Positions 1 to 11,414 of a stretch of DNA of 64,000 bases are shown piece after piece. The DNA is from Parelaphostrongylus tenuis (Eukaryota > Nematoda > Chromadorea > Rhabditida > Metastrongylidae), in the NCBI GenBank assembly GCA_019055375.1, contig JAHQIW010004635.1, positions 124,001 to 188,000 on the forward strand, read 5' to 3'. Positions within the stretch are counted from its first letter, which is position 1; each line of letters starts with the position of its first letter. A model generated the notes under the pieces. The model did not search any database, was not told where the DNA came from, and saw only the letters and a list, made by a program, of their open reading frames with translations. The position numbers were made by a program, and so were the translations under genes.

Positions 1-54
1 GACGAAAAAGAGCGTGCTCCAACACGTTGCTAGTATTTTCAGCCCTCTATGATT

Positions 55-1645
55 GATATTCTTTAGTCACTTCGGAGAGTCCCCGTGAAATAGGGCGAGG
101 CATTATCACGGGATAAATGTACTCAAAGGCGTTGAACCCTCTCCTCCTGTCGTTTACAGTGAAGCTACCTCAAATATTATTTCCCACAAGAAACACTTCA
201 TTGTGTGAACATGACCTTGAACTCTTCACTGACAATTCGACGTTTCTCTTAATTGTGCAGTCGCTTATATCGTTCGGCAATTAGAGCGTGGAAATACGAT
301 GGCAACACTTCTCATGTTCAGATCCAGACTCGCTTCAATAAAATACTAAGATTACTGTCTCAAAAATGAAATTAATGGTGCTGGTAATTGCAACAAAACT
401 TCTCACTTTCATCATAAATCAATCACAGATGTGCATATCTCGAAAGCTTTTAAGGACAGATAACAGGGTTACGTTGGATTGGACTCGCTCCGCTTGTCAA
501 TACGTCTCCGTTCAAATACAAAACTGTGCCAACGTTACTCCCAACAATGTAGCAACACTGTTATTCGTCACCTACCCAATTAACATAATCCTGCAGCCAT
601 AGGGACCAGAGGATCAACGCTAAGTAGTTCATTGAACGACGATGTTTGATGGTTCAGCTCATGGGATGGTCATACATAGCCATCCTTTGATGCTCTCAGA
701 ATGATTTTCATCTCTATTTTGGCACAAAGCGACTTCTTCGACTTATTGACCTGGCTATCTCTCTCAATATTTCGATAACGTGTGATTAAGATCACCTCTA
801 GTAAAGGTATCCATATCAAGTTCCGTGTTAAAATTAGTCAAAACACTAAGGTACGTGTTGTTGTTCTAATTTCTGTTGTTACTCTCAAAACACTAAGGTA
901 CGTACTATTCTGTCACTCTAAAGTCGGCAGCGGCCCAAGACACTTCGGAGGTACCAAAGCCGCTTTTTCGAGCAGAGCAGAGAGATTATATTGCTTCGTA
1001 TTGCTCAAGTCCTTTTTCCTCCTCCTCCAAAGTGCGACGAAAACTGGATAAGTTTCCTCTGCAATGAAATCTTGCTCTGGAAGTGTAGAGGAAGCATTGA
1101 GAACGCAATGTTGTCAGTAAATGCAATCACGCCTATTGCTCTTACACAGAAGGACATATCACCACACTTTTTTACCTGCACATCCATCGGATTAATAATC
1201 ATTGTGGCGTAACTCATGCACTCATACTCGTATGACAATCCGCATGGATTCCTAAGAGAAGATCGGAAATAAAGAAGACTATCCGCCGAACCTTTCATTG
1301 CAAACACCATCAAGCTAAAGTGTTTGTTCTACCACCATTTCTTCCCCACACTCAGCGCCGAGTCACACCTCAACTATATCCCTTTGAGAATGTGGAAATG
1401 CACTTCTGCGGTCCTCTTCTGTATCGGACTAACACCGACATTTCCAACAACTGGCTCATCCTCCTCATTTCGTAACCGTCATGCCACTCATTTAAACGTT
1501 GTATTCGTTATGACGGCGCGTGCAGTCTCCATATATTACAACGCTTTGTAGCAACTTATGGTTGCACAAGGTGGATCTTATGTGACAACAGTCAGTTTTT
1601 CAAAGCAGATGTTACTTCTCCTTACCCGACCCTGATATCGATTAG
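55..1645. repeat. Left arm of a large inverted duplication
   Basis: This stretch recurs, diverged and in reverse orientation, at about 5945-7175. Matching landmarks include the start of both arms (a CCCCGTGA-type segment near 90 and near 7150), the T-rich block near 1010-1060 matching 6480-6530, and the GACGGCGCGTG segment near 1514 matching 6022. The left arm carries about 260 bp (about 475-735) absent from the right arm, and a short tandem duplication (AAAACACTAAGGTACGT near 840 and 886). Apparent reading frames are mirrored in both arms and do not resemble a known protein. It could be a long terminal inverted repeat of a DNA element or two independent insertions of one repeat. Confidence 0.7.
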
Positions 1646-2009
1646 GATACCATCGTTTACTGAGCCCGCAAACGTATCCAGTTCAAGTTTATTCCTAGCT
1701 TTAGCCCTTGGCAAGGAGGCATCAGTAAAAAATGACTAATGTCTATGGAAACCCTATGCACATGCTTTAGCCAATTGTCTCTTGGAAATAAAGACATGAA
1801 GTTATCAGTAAATAGGCAGAAATGATCGTCAACGCGCAAGCTCTTCCATATTTCTCCGGCAAGCATGGTTGTACAGTTCCCGCTGCGTGCACCTCTTACG
1901 ACTCAGACGAGACCTTATAGTCTCTACCCAACTGCTCGAATCGGAGCTACCATTCGAAAAAATACTTGTACAACATAAAGCAACGGAAGTGCCAGCAACC
2001 AAGATTTGA

Positions 2010-2095
2010 CGGGCTTGTTATGGAAAGCACAATCGCGCCCACGGTACGGGTGAAACTCGGGTTCAACTTCCGCCTAAAGTCGAATGTTTCGCATA
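2010..2095 (+). repeat. Partial tRNA-derived SINE (family C)
   Basis: The segment contains a B-box-like GGGTTCAACTTCC at about 2058 preceded by GCCCACGGTACGGGTGAAAC, followed by the family tail AATGTTTCGCATATT. Both parts recur in the family C copies near 34.4, 50.4, 52.7, 53.0 and 60.2 kb. The A-box side is decayed. Confidence 0.5.
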
Positions 2096-2106
2096 TTGGA
2101 TTTTAG

Positions 2107-2201
2107 ATAAGATTAATCCAACTGCAGTGGAAGAATGGCTTCGGCGCTTATCTAGCCACACTGTTATCAGCGTTTGGCATGGTGGTTCGAAGAAACATTG
2201 A
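2107..2201 (+). CDS. Candidate exon of an unrecognised gene
   Basis: A T-rich acceptor (GGATTTTAG) is followed by an open frame of 30 codons beginning KINPTAVEEWLRRL and ending HGGSKKH, then TGA. The composition looks protein-like, but no family is recognised. A GTATAC donor-like site directly follows the TGA, so either this is a terminal exon or the TGA is a lesion. The next exon (2231-2293) would lie only 29 bp away, which is very short even for a nematode intron. Confidence 0.3.
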
Positions 2202-2230
2202 GTATACTTAGTTCTTTTGCTATTTTTCAG

Positions 2231-2293
2231 ATGACTGTTGATCTTGTAGGGCGAGGCGACTTTGAACAACCTCGACTGGAGAAATATCAATAG
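2231..2293 (+). CDS. Candidate terminal exon
   Basis: The strong acceptor CTATTTTTCAG ends at 2230 and opens a phase-0 frame of 20 codons (MTVDLVGRGDFEQPRLEKYQ) followed by TAG. No homologue is recognised. It probably belonged to the same transcript as the 2107-2201 exon. The partner exon ends in a stop, so the locus may be a gene remnant. Confidence 0.3.
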   Translation: MTVDLVGRGDFEQPRLEKYQ

Positions 2294-2637
2294 TGCGTCT
2301 CTATATCAATGCGAGGAAAACAAGAAGGTTACATCAGCACGAGATCAAGCAGGACTGTAGCCAAATAACAAAGCAATCAAGCAAGAACTGCGCCGAGGTA
2401 CATCCGGGCTCATTTGAACTTTTGTCATCCTTTGCCATTACTCCATTCAGTTTTCATTCATTTTGTTCATCTCTTACTCGTTTTCCAATCCGTTCATGCC
2501 ACTTCAAAATTGGATGAGATTGCATTTTCCGGTGTCACCGAATATTTCTGATCGACTGTGACTTGCTTTTCGTCTCGAATGTTTCTTTAGACCACGGTCA
2601 AATTTCAGCATGCCTGACAGTTATTTTTAAGCCTTGA

Positions 2638-3092
2638 ATGTGGTCTGTTATGGGCACTTATACAGTGCAATGCTCTTGTTTCGGCCCTGCAACCTCGCCG
2701 GTTGCACGGTGCCTTCCGCCTGAACCACTCCCTCTTGGAAGAAAACCTCCTCTTATTGAGGACTGGTTGACGGACGTTTCACACGCGCAAATAAGTGATA
2801 AAATCACCGAACGGGCATGCTGAATTTGAGCGTGATCTTAAGAAACACTTCGAACTAAAGGTATGATGTATTAAACGCTACCAGCCAAGAGCAATCGAGT
2901 GTACAACACTGCCCGCTCGGTGATTTTATCACTTATCGGCGCATGCAAAACACCCGTTGACGAGTCCTTAATGTGAGACGGTTCTCTCCGAGAGGGAGTG
3001 GCTCAGACGAAGAGCACCGTACAATTGACGAGGGTGCAAAGCCAAACAAATGTATTGCACTGTATAAGTGCCCATAACAGACCACACGCAAT
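2638..3092. repeat. Foldback element of hammerhead family H1 (decayed ribozymes in both arms)
   Basis: Arms at about 2638-2820 (reverse) and 2900-3092 (forward) are inverted copies. Both carry a segment reading outward to TGTATAAGTGCCCATAACAG. In the left arm, read on the minus strand, GUGCAA and UUGCAC still form a perfect 6-bp hammerhead stem I around CCGGCGA and GAAACA, so the core is mutated. In the right arm GUACAA (3019-3024) and UUGCAC (3055-3060) pair at five of six positions around UUGACGA. Both are decayed relatives of the intact H1 ribozyme at 32119-32161. Confidence 0.6.
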
Positions 3093-3259
3093 GTTCAGAA
3101 ATAGACCACCAGGCTCTGGCTTGCTCGTGCTTTATTGTGGAACACGGTCGGATAGATTCTATGGGGCGAAGAGGTGCACAGCCACGCTCGTCTGGAGAAT
3201 ATGTAAGAGGTCGCGCGTTGACGATAACCTCTACCTAATTACTGACGTACTTGATGTCC

Positions 3260-3720
3260 CTAATATCCAATAGGCAAACAGCTAAAGCTTGCTAATAGGA
3301 TTTCCACAGTTATTATTCTTTTTTCACGCATGTGGACTGAAGTTAGCAGTAAACTTGAATTGAATGCGTTTGTTGGCACAGTAATCGATCTCTCTTTAGT
3401 AAGTGGTACCATATATTCAAAATCTCCTTCCGAGAACGTGAATAGTATTGGACGGGTCAATTTCGGGATGGAGAAGATGAAAACACATTCTCAAAAAAAT
3501 TTTGCCGTTATCAGGGTAAATGCCTATTTGATACTCATTACATCGTATTCTCATAAGGTCATCTGTACCAAAAGTGGACAATTGTATATCTTCACTTTTT
3601 GAGAAGAGAAATGTAAATTTTTTCAGCAACGTTGCCGATGATGTAAGACTTACTGGATTCCGAATCAAAGAAGGCCATTACTTGAGGTGTTTAGAAGTAT
3701 CCATTAGATTAAAAAGAGTT
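3260..3720 (-). pseudogene. BEL/Pao retrotransposon aspartic protease remnant
   Basis: Reading the minus strand, a decayed FFDSxSSxSYI segment (BEL/Pao protease active site normally D-S/T-G-S/A, here DSES) is followed by KSEDIQLSTFGTDDLMRI and NEYQIGIYPDNG. The latter matches the downstream part of Pao-type peptidases (DUF1758). The frame is broken several times. It directly follows the gag remnant in the order expected for a BEL/Pao polyprotein. The pol part that should follow is missing where the H1 foldback at 2638-3092 begins. The protease would have matured the retrotransposon polyprotein, but this copy cannot function. Confidence 0.6.
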
Positions 3721-3959
3721 ACTGATGTACACATGAACAAGGCTGATGGGCCACGAGAGACTTGTGGTTCAGTGTGATAGAGAAATCTGGTGCCAGTGTG
3801 TCCTGTTGAGTGGAATTTTGAGTCGATCTACTTGCAGCCGGAGTGCCTGCAGGTGATGTTGACGACTGCTCGGTTTGATAGATAGATGCGGAAAAGGTGG
3901 TGTGTTCTTGTTGATAGTTACGTTGAGGCTGTGGAAACTTATGAGATGTCTCGGGAGAT

Positions 3960-5340
3960 GGCGATTTAACTAGCGGTAGACTTGCCTTCTGTTCAAATAC
4001 GGTTTTTCAGAAAGTTGGCGGTAACATAAGGAAGAATGATGCTTCTTGGAACAAAATGTGCATACTTGTTTCAAAGTGCAGCTTTGTATTGCATGCTGAA
4101 AGATAAACTGTTCCAGCATAGGTGTAGTTTTCTTGCTTGAATATCACAATATCACGTTGTGGCGTACTGCAATCATTACACGTCATTGCTATATGTAATG
4201 TGAAGCGGCAATTAGGATTTCGTTCAGCCGTTACTATTGTTGCGATTCAGTACTAAGAAGAGGCTTTTGTGAAGTAGTAAGCAGGGTTGCTGGGTTCTCA
4301 ACGACGGAGTATTCATGAGAAGTGTTGTTCAAGGGTTGCCGAGGAATAACTTTCATTTCATTTATGGCGGATTCTTTGCGAACAATACTGGTGAGAAGGT
4401 GAAGAAGTTCGATGGGGGTGACATTACCATTATGAGAGGTATTATCATACATTTTGCTGTGCATGCGAGCAGGTATCTTATTCACTCCCAGAGCTGTCTC
4501 GTGGGGTCGTCATGTTCACTTTCATAGGAAAGTTGACGCACTAGAGAAAATATTGATTGTATAGGATTGCTAATTGCCGCTCCTGTGGATCACACGGAGG
4601 AAATTGTGCAGCTTTGTGCAAATGATGTGCTTAAAGGTAAATTTATCATCATAGAGAGTTTTTAGAATATCTTTTTGTTATGTGATAGTCATCTGGAGTG
4701 ATAGAGAATCTTTGAATGGATAGAAGAGCTTTTCCTCGCCAACATGATTTGAGTAGAAAGCATTTTGTAGTCTCGTCCAGCTGCTTCTTATCATCAATTA
4801 GAGTGGCAAAGCGTGCAGAGAATTTTGGATAGTCTAGTAGATTATCATCAAATGTAGGTAGTTCAAGTTTATGCGGAATAAAGCGTCGACGAAATTGAGT
4901 AGGGAAGGGTCCGAGGCAACTGCGTGAACAGCGAAATTATGATTAGGCTGAGTAACAGTCAGATCCTTCTTGTCAGAGGTTTTGTCAGAGTAATCAGACG
5001 GAACGTGTAGAGCCGCGGCTGAGGAATTCAGAGTCGACAGAGTTTAGTAAGGAATCCAGATTTTCCGACTGGAGGACTGAATCAGAGATAGATTCACGTT
5101 AGCCGACATATTTGGCAATACACTCTTCAATAACATCACTTTGCTACTGTTGCTATTCTGGAGAGTCAACCACTCACTGCGACTCTTGATAATTTTTGTG
5201 TACGCATGAAGAAGATTTGATTTCACTGTGCTTAGTTCGAAACGAAGGGATTCCATTCGAGAGTCATGAAGATGACTGAAGTCGGTTTGTCCACTGTGGA
5301 CTTTGTACTCGTTGAGAGTTTGATTTACTGATGACACATT
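3960..5340 (-). pseudogene. BEL/Pao retrotransposon gag remnant
   Basis: The minus strand encodes, in several broken frames, an N-terminal coiled-coil-like gag segment (5337-5044, with MESLRFELSTVKSNLLHAY), a region near 4640-4900, a segment typical of BEL/Pao gag (4485-4234, ELLHLLTSIVRKESAINEMK) and a degenerate Cys/His zinc-knuckle area (about 4200-4000, with CTLKQVCTFCSKKHHSSLC). The order matches BEL/Pao gag followed by protease. Multiple stops and frameshifts mark it as dead. Confidence 0.65.
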
Positions 5341-5344
5341 TCAC

Positions 5345-5940
5345 TGAAGAAGCTTTTTGAGGAATCCGATTTACCTTCCGATCACCACACTGTCTGCCGT
5401 AGACATGGCCGAGAAAGCGGGAACAGAGAAACACTAAGAATTGTCCGTGGTCGTCAACTTTTTGGGATTGACTATGAATACTTGTGTCTGGACGTAGAAC
5501 ACAGTCTATGAAGATAGATTTATTCAATAAAGTGTAATGGCAAAGAAACAAAAGTTAGGGTTTGGATTCCTAAGGGGCGAAAGATAGGGTTAGAGACGCT
5601 GGAAGGACTCTGGCAACGCAGTTTCTGGCACGGTTCATAAACGGACTTGAGAGAAAGGAATTTTGCCTGCTCAGTTGCTATTTCTCTACTTCTCGCTATT
5701 TCTCTACAACAAGAATTTTCTCAGATGTACAGATAAGTGTTGCCGGGGAAATGATGCTTGAGTATAATGTCTACCAAAGCACTATTTTGTCACATTGAAT
5801 CTGTTTCTCATGAGATTAGAACTGAGATTTGGTGAGAATGAGAACAGCTTACTATGACTAATCAGCTCAGGAATTTCATATTCTATACAATCACGGAAAT
5901 GTACAATCACAGAAATATCATATTCTGTACAGTTGCAGGA
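5345..5940. other. No gene seen; possible LTR/leader remnant of the BEL/Pao copy
   Basis: This lies upstream of the gag start on the minus strand, where a leader and LTR would be expected. I could not identify matching LTR ends. Confidence 0.3.
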
Positions 5941-5944
5941 AGGT

Positions 5945-7175
5945 GTCTAGATGGATATTAGGGCCGGGCAAGGAAGAGTAACATCTGCCTCGAAAGACTG
6001 AGCATTTCCCCCGCACGCGCCGTCATATATAATACAACGTAGCATGAATGTCATGACGGTTGAGACAAATGAGGAGGATGAGCGAGTATCAATTGAAAAT
6101 GTCGGTGTTGGTCCGGTACAGAAGAGGATCGAAGAAGTGGGTTCCTACGTTTCTAAATGGATATAGTGGAGGTATGACTCGTCGTTGAATGTGGGGAAGA
6201 AGTGGTGCTAGAAAAAACGGTTTGGCTAGATGGTGTTTGCAGTGAAGGCTTAGGTGGATAATCTTCATTATTACCGATCGCTCCTTAAGGATCCATACGG
6301 ATTGCCATGCGAGTGTGAGTATATGGGTTAACGCCACAATGATGATCAATCCGATGGATGTGCAGGATGAAAAGTGTGATGATATGGCTTCACCGCGGAA
6401 GGACAATAGGCGTGGTTGCAATTACTGGCAACATTGCGTTCTCAGTGCTTCCTCTAGACTTCCAGAGTAAGATTTCATTGAGGAGAAAACTTACTCAGTT
6501 TTCGTCGCACTTTGGTGAAAGGAGAAGAAAGGACATGTGCAGTACGAGACTATACAATCTCTGCTCTGCTCAAAAAGGCCTCTATGGTACCTCCGAAGTG
6601 TCGTCGGGCCGCTGTCGACTTCAGAGTGAGAAACAACAGCACGTACTTTATTGTTTTTACTGATTTTAACTAGGAACTAAGTCTTTGTACCTTTACAGGA
6701 GTTGGAAAGTGACCTGAATCGCACAGTGTCGAAATATTAAGAGAGAAGTCCAGATGTGATAACTTGGAGCCCTGTTATCTGTGTAAAAAAGCTTTTGAGA
6801 TATGCACACTGATGATTGATTTATGATAAACGTGAGAAGTTTCACTGCAATTACCAGCACCGTGAATTTCAACTTTGAAATAGCAATCTTGTATTTTATT
6901 GGAGCTAGTCTGGATTTGAACATAAGAAGTGCTGCCATCGGATTTCCACGCTCTAATTGCCGAACTATATAAGCGACTGCACAATAGAGAAATGTCGAAT
7001 TATCAGTGAGGAGTTGGAGGTCATATTCACACGATGAAGCGGTGTTCGTGTAAAAGAATATTCGAGGCAGTTTCATTATGAACGACAGGAAGAGAGGGTT
7101 CAACGCCTCTGGGTACATTTATCCTGTGATAATGGTTCGCCCTATATCACGGGGACTTTCCAAAGTGACTGGAGG
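5945..7175. repeat. Right arm of the large inverted duplication
   Basis: Reverse-complement counterpart of 55-1645 (see that entry). It is shorter because it lacks the roughly 260-bp block present in the left arm. Open frames here mirror those of the left arm and are not convincing genes. Confidence 0.7.
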
Positions 7176-7524
7176 AAAAGTTTTCTCGAAGGTTCTGGCG
7201 ATTGGGTATAGGCATATTTGTAGTGCCTTTTTTGTGTCTCATTGAAGATCGAGAGGTATTTGAATAATTGAAAACAGGACCAATTTTTTTAAGAAATATC
7301 AGTTGAGGGGGTTTAATTACTAACATACGCTCGTAAATTTATACAAGCGTCAAGGAGAAGTTGCTTGGGATTTAATGCAATGGGTATTGCCTTCTTGAAT
7401 AGGGCTGACCTCAAAAAAAATTATCCACTTATATTTTGCTAAAAATTTCCTGAGAAAGTTGAGTGTCCATCTAGGTGAGGTGATGTTCAATGGTATCAGT
7501 TGAGAGGAAAGAAAAGCTCACTCA

Positions 7525-7692
7525 TGCGAATGGTATACGAACAAATTTATAAGCGACAATATATTACCAGAATAAATGTTCTTCGAAGCTTTAAGCCGAA
7601 ACCAACGAGTGAATTCGTTATATTCTGAGTGAAAACCGACCATTAGGAAAGCGTTCTCAGTGTTCCTGCAAAGGAAGATTGTATGGAAGCGG
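7525..7692. repeat. Dispersed repeat, also at 27405-27575
   Basis: The segment starting GCGAATGGTATACGAACAAA and ending GAAGATTGTATGGAAGCGG has a clearly related direct copy near 27405-27575. It contains no recognised coding content. The preceding 7176-7524 holds nothing I can identify. Confidence 0.6.
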
Positions 7693-8158
7693 ACCACTGA
7701 CCTCCTTCTTTGAAGGATCCCGCTCGCTTAGTCCCAGATGGTGAATAGGGAAATAAACGCGAAACAAAAGCGACCGTGTGCTTCCCAGAGGCTCACATGG
7801 ATTCAGGGGTTAGCTATCTGCTTCTGCAGCGCCGATTTGGCAGAACTATATTTCTACGAGTCAAGTCGGCAAAAAGCGTGCAATTAAGCGGCTGGGAAGT
7901 ACACGGGAAGCGGTCAGGAGTCCCCTCCAACAAACTACAAATAATAACAAACAACGCTGAATTGGATAATTAATCGAATTATTATAAGAAGTGTACGAAA
8001 AACAGTTCCATGTGCTAAATATATCACTAAAGAGAAAATGAAACATGTGGGTGTCATACTGGCCACTTGTGTCACATCGTAATGACACCTGTAGCCATCG
8101 CTCTACCGAGGCTGCTAAATAGTCCTGATAATATCGAGTACATAAGATTTCTCAACAG

Positions 8159-8282
8159 TGATCAACGCTGACTCAACTTTTCTTAGCCCACTTTTTAAGA
8201 TTCACTCAATGGATATACTGAGAGTTTTGATTCTACGACTTTCGCACACAGCGAACTTCAATCATCCGAAGGGGGAGCTCTG
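8159..8282 (+). CDS. Penultimate exon of an unrecognised gene
   Basis: The acceptor TTTCTCAACAG ends at 8158. Frame: two bases, then 40 codons beginning INADSTFLSPLFKIH and ending NHPKGEL, then TG before a GTGGCT donor. The two trailing bases join the first base of the next exon to make TGG (Trp), so phases agree. A possible first exon lies at about 8046-8092 (MWVSYWPLVSHRNDT, donor GTAGCC), also phase compatible. No homologue is recognised. Confidence 0.5.
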
Positions 8283-8329
8283 GTGGCTGCTCATAAGAGA
8301 AAACTCTAGTGTAATGTGATTATTTCCAG

Positions 8330-8462
8330 GATGAATTCAACGACTAAGAGTAAAGTTTCATTAACAAGAATACAAGAATACACGGAAAAGCAGAGCGGAG
8401 CCAGATTTTATTTCGTAAAGCGTTTATTCGGAAACTCCACGAGAAATCTACGAAACAAGTGA
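8330..8462 (+). CDS. Terminal exon of the same unrecognised gene, with poly(A) signal
   Basis: Acceptor GATTATTTCCAG ends at 8329. After one base completing TGG there are 43 codons (MNSTTKSKVSLTRIQ ... GNSTRNLRNK) and TGA. The intron from 8283 is 47 bp, typical of nematodes. AATAAA follows at about 8498, 36 bp past the stop. This is one of the best-supported host gene ends in the window. The basic, polar sequence suggests an intracellular C-terminus, but its function is unknown. Confidence 0.55.
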
Positions 8463-9404
8463 ATGTTCCTGACAAATCCTTGCTCAATATCCCAAACAAT
8501 AAACATTATAACATTCGGAACATGTTTTTTTGAACTAAACTTTGATCGCTTATAGAGTTATGAATGTAGCACAAATTCAGTGCTCCAGAACATTCGTGAT
8601 ACTTTTACTATGGTTTAGAGGGCTTTTAGGACGCTGAGTAGTTCTACATCTTCCTACACAAACATCATCGTTTACATGCGACTGTCATATACTATACTGA
8701 AAATAAATTTCTGCCATTTTACTCTTTGAATCACTTGTCCATACTCTCTGGGAGCAATCCTTTACTCTAATAATAGCTCCCATATCTAGAAATTTCCCAC
8801 CAAATATTCAACGTGATCAGCTCAACAGGCTCCATTCTCAAAACTAGGCGCATCTTAGTAAGATTTTCAGAATTTCCAGCTTTTGGTTACTACGGTCGTC
8901 AGCGAGCACTATATCAATATTGCCATCTTAGCGAACTACATGAATATCACTTCATTATCTCTTAAGCTGTGACTCTAATTTCTAGCTCCTAACGAGGTAA
9001 AGAATGCAGTAGTGCAACCCTTTGCTACTTTGTTTTTGCAGTACGAAAAACATGATTTTTTGATCCATAGGAACCAACTTGCTGTTAATTTCATTATATT
9101 TATCCATACAATCCATAGTTACATTCGTTTCAGATGATCCATTCAAGTGATAGGTGAATTCATAATTTTCTTCATCTATTTCTTTTCACTAGTCAAACCT
9201 CCTATTGAATGTAGGAAATTCCTCGAAGAAAAACCAAAAATTATAAAGCAAAATTATAAGAAATTATAAATTATAAAATAAAGTTTTTGTATGGCTTTAT
9301 TGAAGCTGATCTCTATAATCAATATGTGTTACACAAAGCAAACAATCAGAGTAACCGCTCAGACGACAACAAACGACAAAGTTTCGAGACATTTTTATTT
9401 ACAG

Positions 9405-9523
9405 CTAAACAGCGTTTAGGTTGTTGAAATTCTCAACTGGGCGCAACTCGGCAGAGGGCAGTCGATGCAGAGATTCGATGGAGTCGACCACTCTAATACC
9501 GCTCACATAAAGTGCTGGTGGTG
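9405..9523 (-). CDS. Terminal exon of an unrecognised minus-strand gene, with poly(A) signal
   Basis: Acceptor AACTTGTTCTAG precedes a 38-codon frame (PPALYVSGIRVVDSIE ... FNNLNAV) ending TAG. AATAAA on the minus strand at 9399-9394 lies just after the stop. The first two bases join the preceding exon's last base to give CCA, so the 55-bp intron (9524-9578) is phase consistent. No family is recognised. Confidence 0.55.
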
Positions 9524-9578
9524 CTAGAACAAGTTTGATTAGTAACTTTCTAGAAACCAATGTGGACATCATACATAC

Positions 9579-9621
9579 GTTCGACTTCAGTCTCTGAACG
9601 AGGCATGCTGTACACGAAACA
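9579..9621 (-). CDS. Internal exon of the 9.4-9.9 kb minus-strand gene
   Basis: Acceptor ATTTCTGGTAG, 14 codons (CFVYSMPRSETEVE) plus one base, donor GTATGT. It is phase compatible with exons on both sides (9832-9932 ends in phase 0). The protein cannot be identified from this short stretch. Confidence 0.45.
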
Positions 9622-9831
9622 CTACCAGAAATTGCAGTACTAAGAGGAAAAGCTTCGTAATCATTGGTTTTGGTCTAAGTCAAATTAAGTTTGGAAAATT
9701 CTTCATTTTCGCGTTCAATTTGCCGAGGTGCCAACGTACCTCATTGATTTCTTGGTAAAGCTTTTATCTGTCAAAATTCTGAAAGTGGGAGTTCGCGAAT
9801 CATGAGATGATTGAGCGTTGCAGAAACTCAC

Positions 9832-9932
9832 CACTGAGTTAGGCGTTATACTATACAAATGCGAATCCGTTGGCTTCCTGGTTGTCCTATAGAATTCCCT
9901 GATCCGGTCCTCGTTGTATGTTCCCGACTTAT
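9832..9932 (-). CDS. Internal exon of the 9.4-9.9 kb minus-strand gene
   Basis: Two bases plus 33 codons (KSGTYNEDRIREFYRTT ... YSITPNSV) end exactly at a GTGAGT donor. The acceptor TTTTTTTCTGAG is unusual (GAG rather than CAG). The 210-bp intron to the next exon is phase 0. The run of charged residues and clean donor favour real coding sequence. The upstream exon is not certain; 10791-10925 is a candidate. Confidence 0.45.
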
Positions 9933-10585
9933 CTCAGAAAAAAAATTTCTTTTCCTCCAGTGAGAAAGGCGATTCTAATTTTCCATAAAGCACAAAAAAC
10001 TCTGACACGCGTGGGTGGTGGTGAGTTTGTTTCATATAGAGTAATAACAATTTCTCTGCTGAACGTGGATAAAAGGTGCGCAATGAAATTCTTGGTAGTT
10101 ATTAATTTAACAACTGATGGCAACATTTCTGGCAGGTTGCACCAAAATCAATATTTCCTATTTCATGCTGAGCAGAGATAATTGCTGAGAGTTCCCTAAG
10201 TGAATCCTCGAAAAACTTACTCTCTTCAAAAGGCTCAAATTCTTTTACTCATTCACTCTCTTCGGCACTTGCGCTCTTCCGTGAGAGCGTGGGCTATCTA
10301 TAGGTACTCATTTCACTCGCAAACAAGATGTATTGAAAAAGCCATTTTTTCAAAGATTGGCAAGTTTTTATGCTTTTCATATCTGTATACACTCTTTCCA
10401 ACAGAACATGACCAGCCTTAGATCAGAGACAAATAGATGTTATGGAGTTTTTAAAACAAATCAATTTCTAAATTTGCCTTATAAGAAAGTTTTCAGTAAA
10501 TTCTCACTACATTCGAGTCTCTTTCTATTCTCGAATCCTCTACTGGCTAATTAGTTAATACTCACAATGTCTTGACTTTTTTCAG

Positions 10586-10675
10586 ACTGTCTCTTTGTTG
10601 GTAGACTACAATGTGGTTCACTACCATAAGAATGCTAAGACGCGAACGAAACTCGACAACCCGGAAGAGTTTTAA
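10586..10675 (+). CDS. Candidate terminal exon, plus strand
   Basis: Strong acceptor GACTTTTTTCAG ends at 10585. The phase-0 frame of 29 codons (TVSLLVDYNVVHYHKN ... NPEEF) ends in TAA. It is not recognised. It sits between minus-strand exon candidates at 9.9 and 10.8 kb, so either two genes overlap or one call is wrong. Confidence 0.35.
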   Translation, partial: TVSLLVDYNVVHYHKNAKTRTKLDNPEEF

Positions 10676-10790
10676 ATCGCTGATTGTCCTTTACAGGAGC
10701 TCAGGTTTAATTCACTTCTTCACTGAGATTCTGGTTCTATCTTTCTCTCAGCGCTCTTTGATTTTATGATTATTATTAGCCATCACTTAC

Positions 10791-10925
10791 CAAGTGGAAT
10801 GCCTGAGTGATAGGCAGGGCGCAGGCCTTCAATGTACATGAGTGCGTAACGCGTGAGACTCAAGAAAGGGTAGTCACGAGTCCGAGGTCCAATATGTGTT
10901 TTGTTCCTGTCTCTGTATTCTTGTG
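10791..10925 (-). CDS. Candidate exon of a minus-strand gene
   Basis: The minus strand is open from about 10925 to a consensus GTAAGT donor at 10790. It encodes GPRTRDYPFLSLTRYALMY followed by IEGLRPAYHSGIPLG. The protein-like composition and clean donor support coding. The acceptor is not clear, so the 5' end given is only the limit of the open frame. It may belong to the gene whose 3' exons are at 9405-9932. Confidence 0.4.
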
Positions 10926-11414
10926 ATTATATTTAGCAATCATCCAACTTCCATTTGAGTGATCTATCAGTTTTCAACGAGAAATATTAGCAAGCTTTAT
11001 CAGTCTGCTTTTTACAAGCTTTTTGATTCATAACTGCTTCAGAGAGCTGGTGGCAATAACCTATTCATAAGTATTCGCTGCATAATTTCTTAGATTTGAC
11101 TAGTGCTAATCATTTTATGCAACACTATTTTCTTCTAGCAATGTATAAATGAACAATTTTAAAACGATTGGTGTGGAATATAGTGCTGACGGTGGACACT
11201 ATACATAATTTGTTGGTGACCGCTGGTGTTCTTCAGGGTAAAAAACCATCATTCGAATCGTGTCCTTAAACCCTTTAAGATAATCACAACATAACAGGTC
11301 ACCTTATTGAGCTCAGTAGTTTATGCCTAATCAGTGATCCTAAGCAATGACGAATTGATTTCTTAACATCGTCGTTCTATTCTTTGATTCACAAAGTGGT
11401 ATTGCTCCCAAAAG

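Noticed and set aside
10586..10620. Minus-strand reading of the 10.55-10.66 kb region as an exon
   Set aside because: The plus-strand reading has a much better acceptor and a clean stop. The minus frame does not join neighbouring exons in phase.
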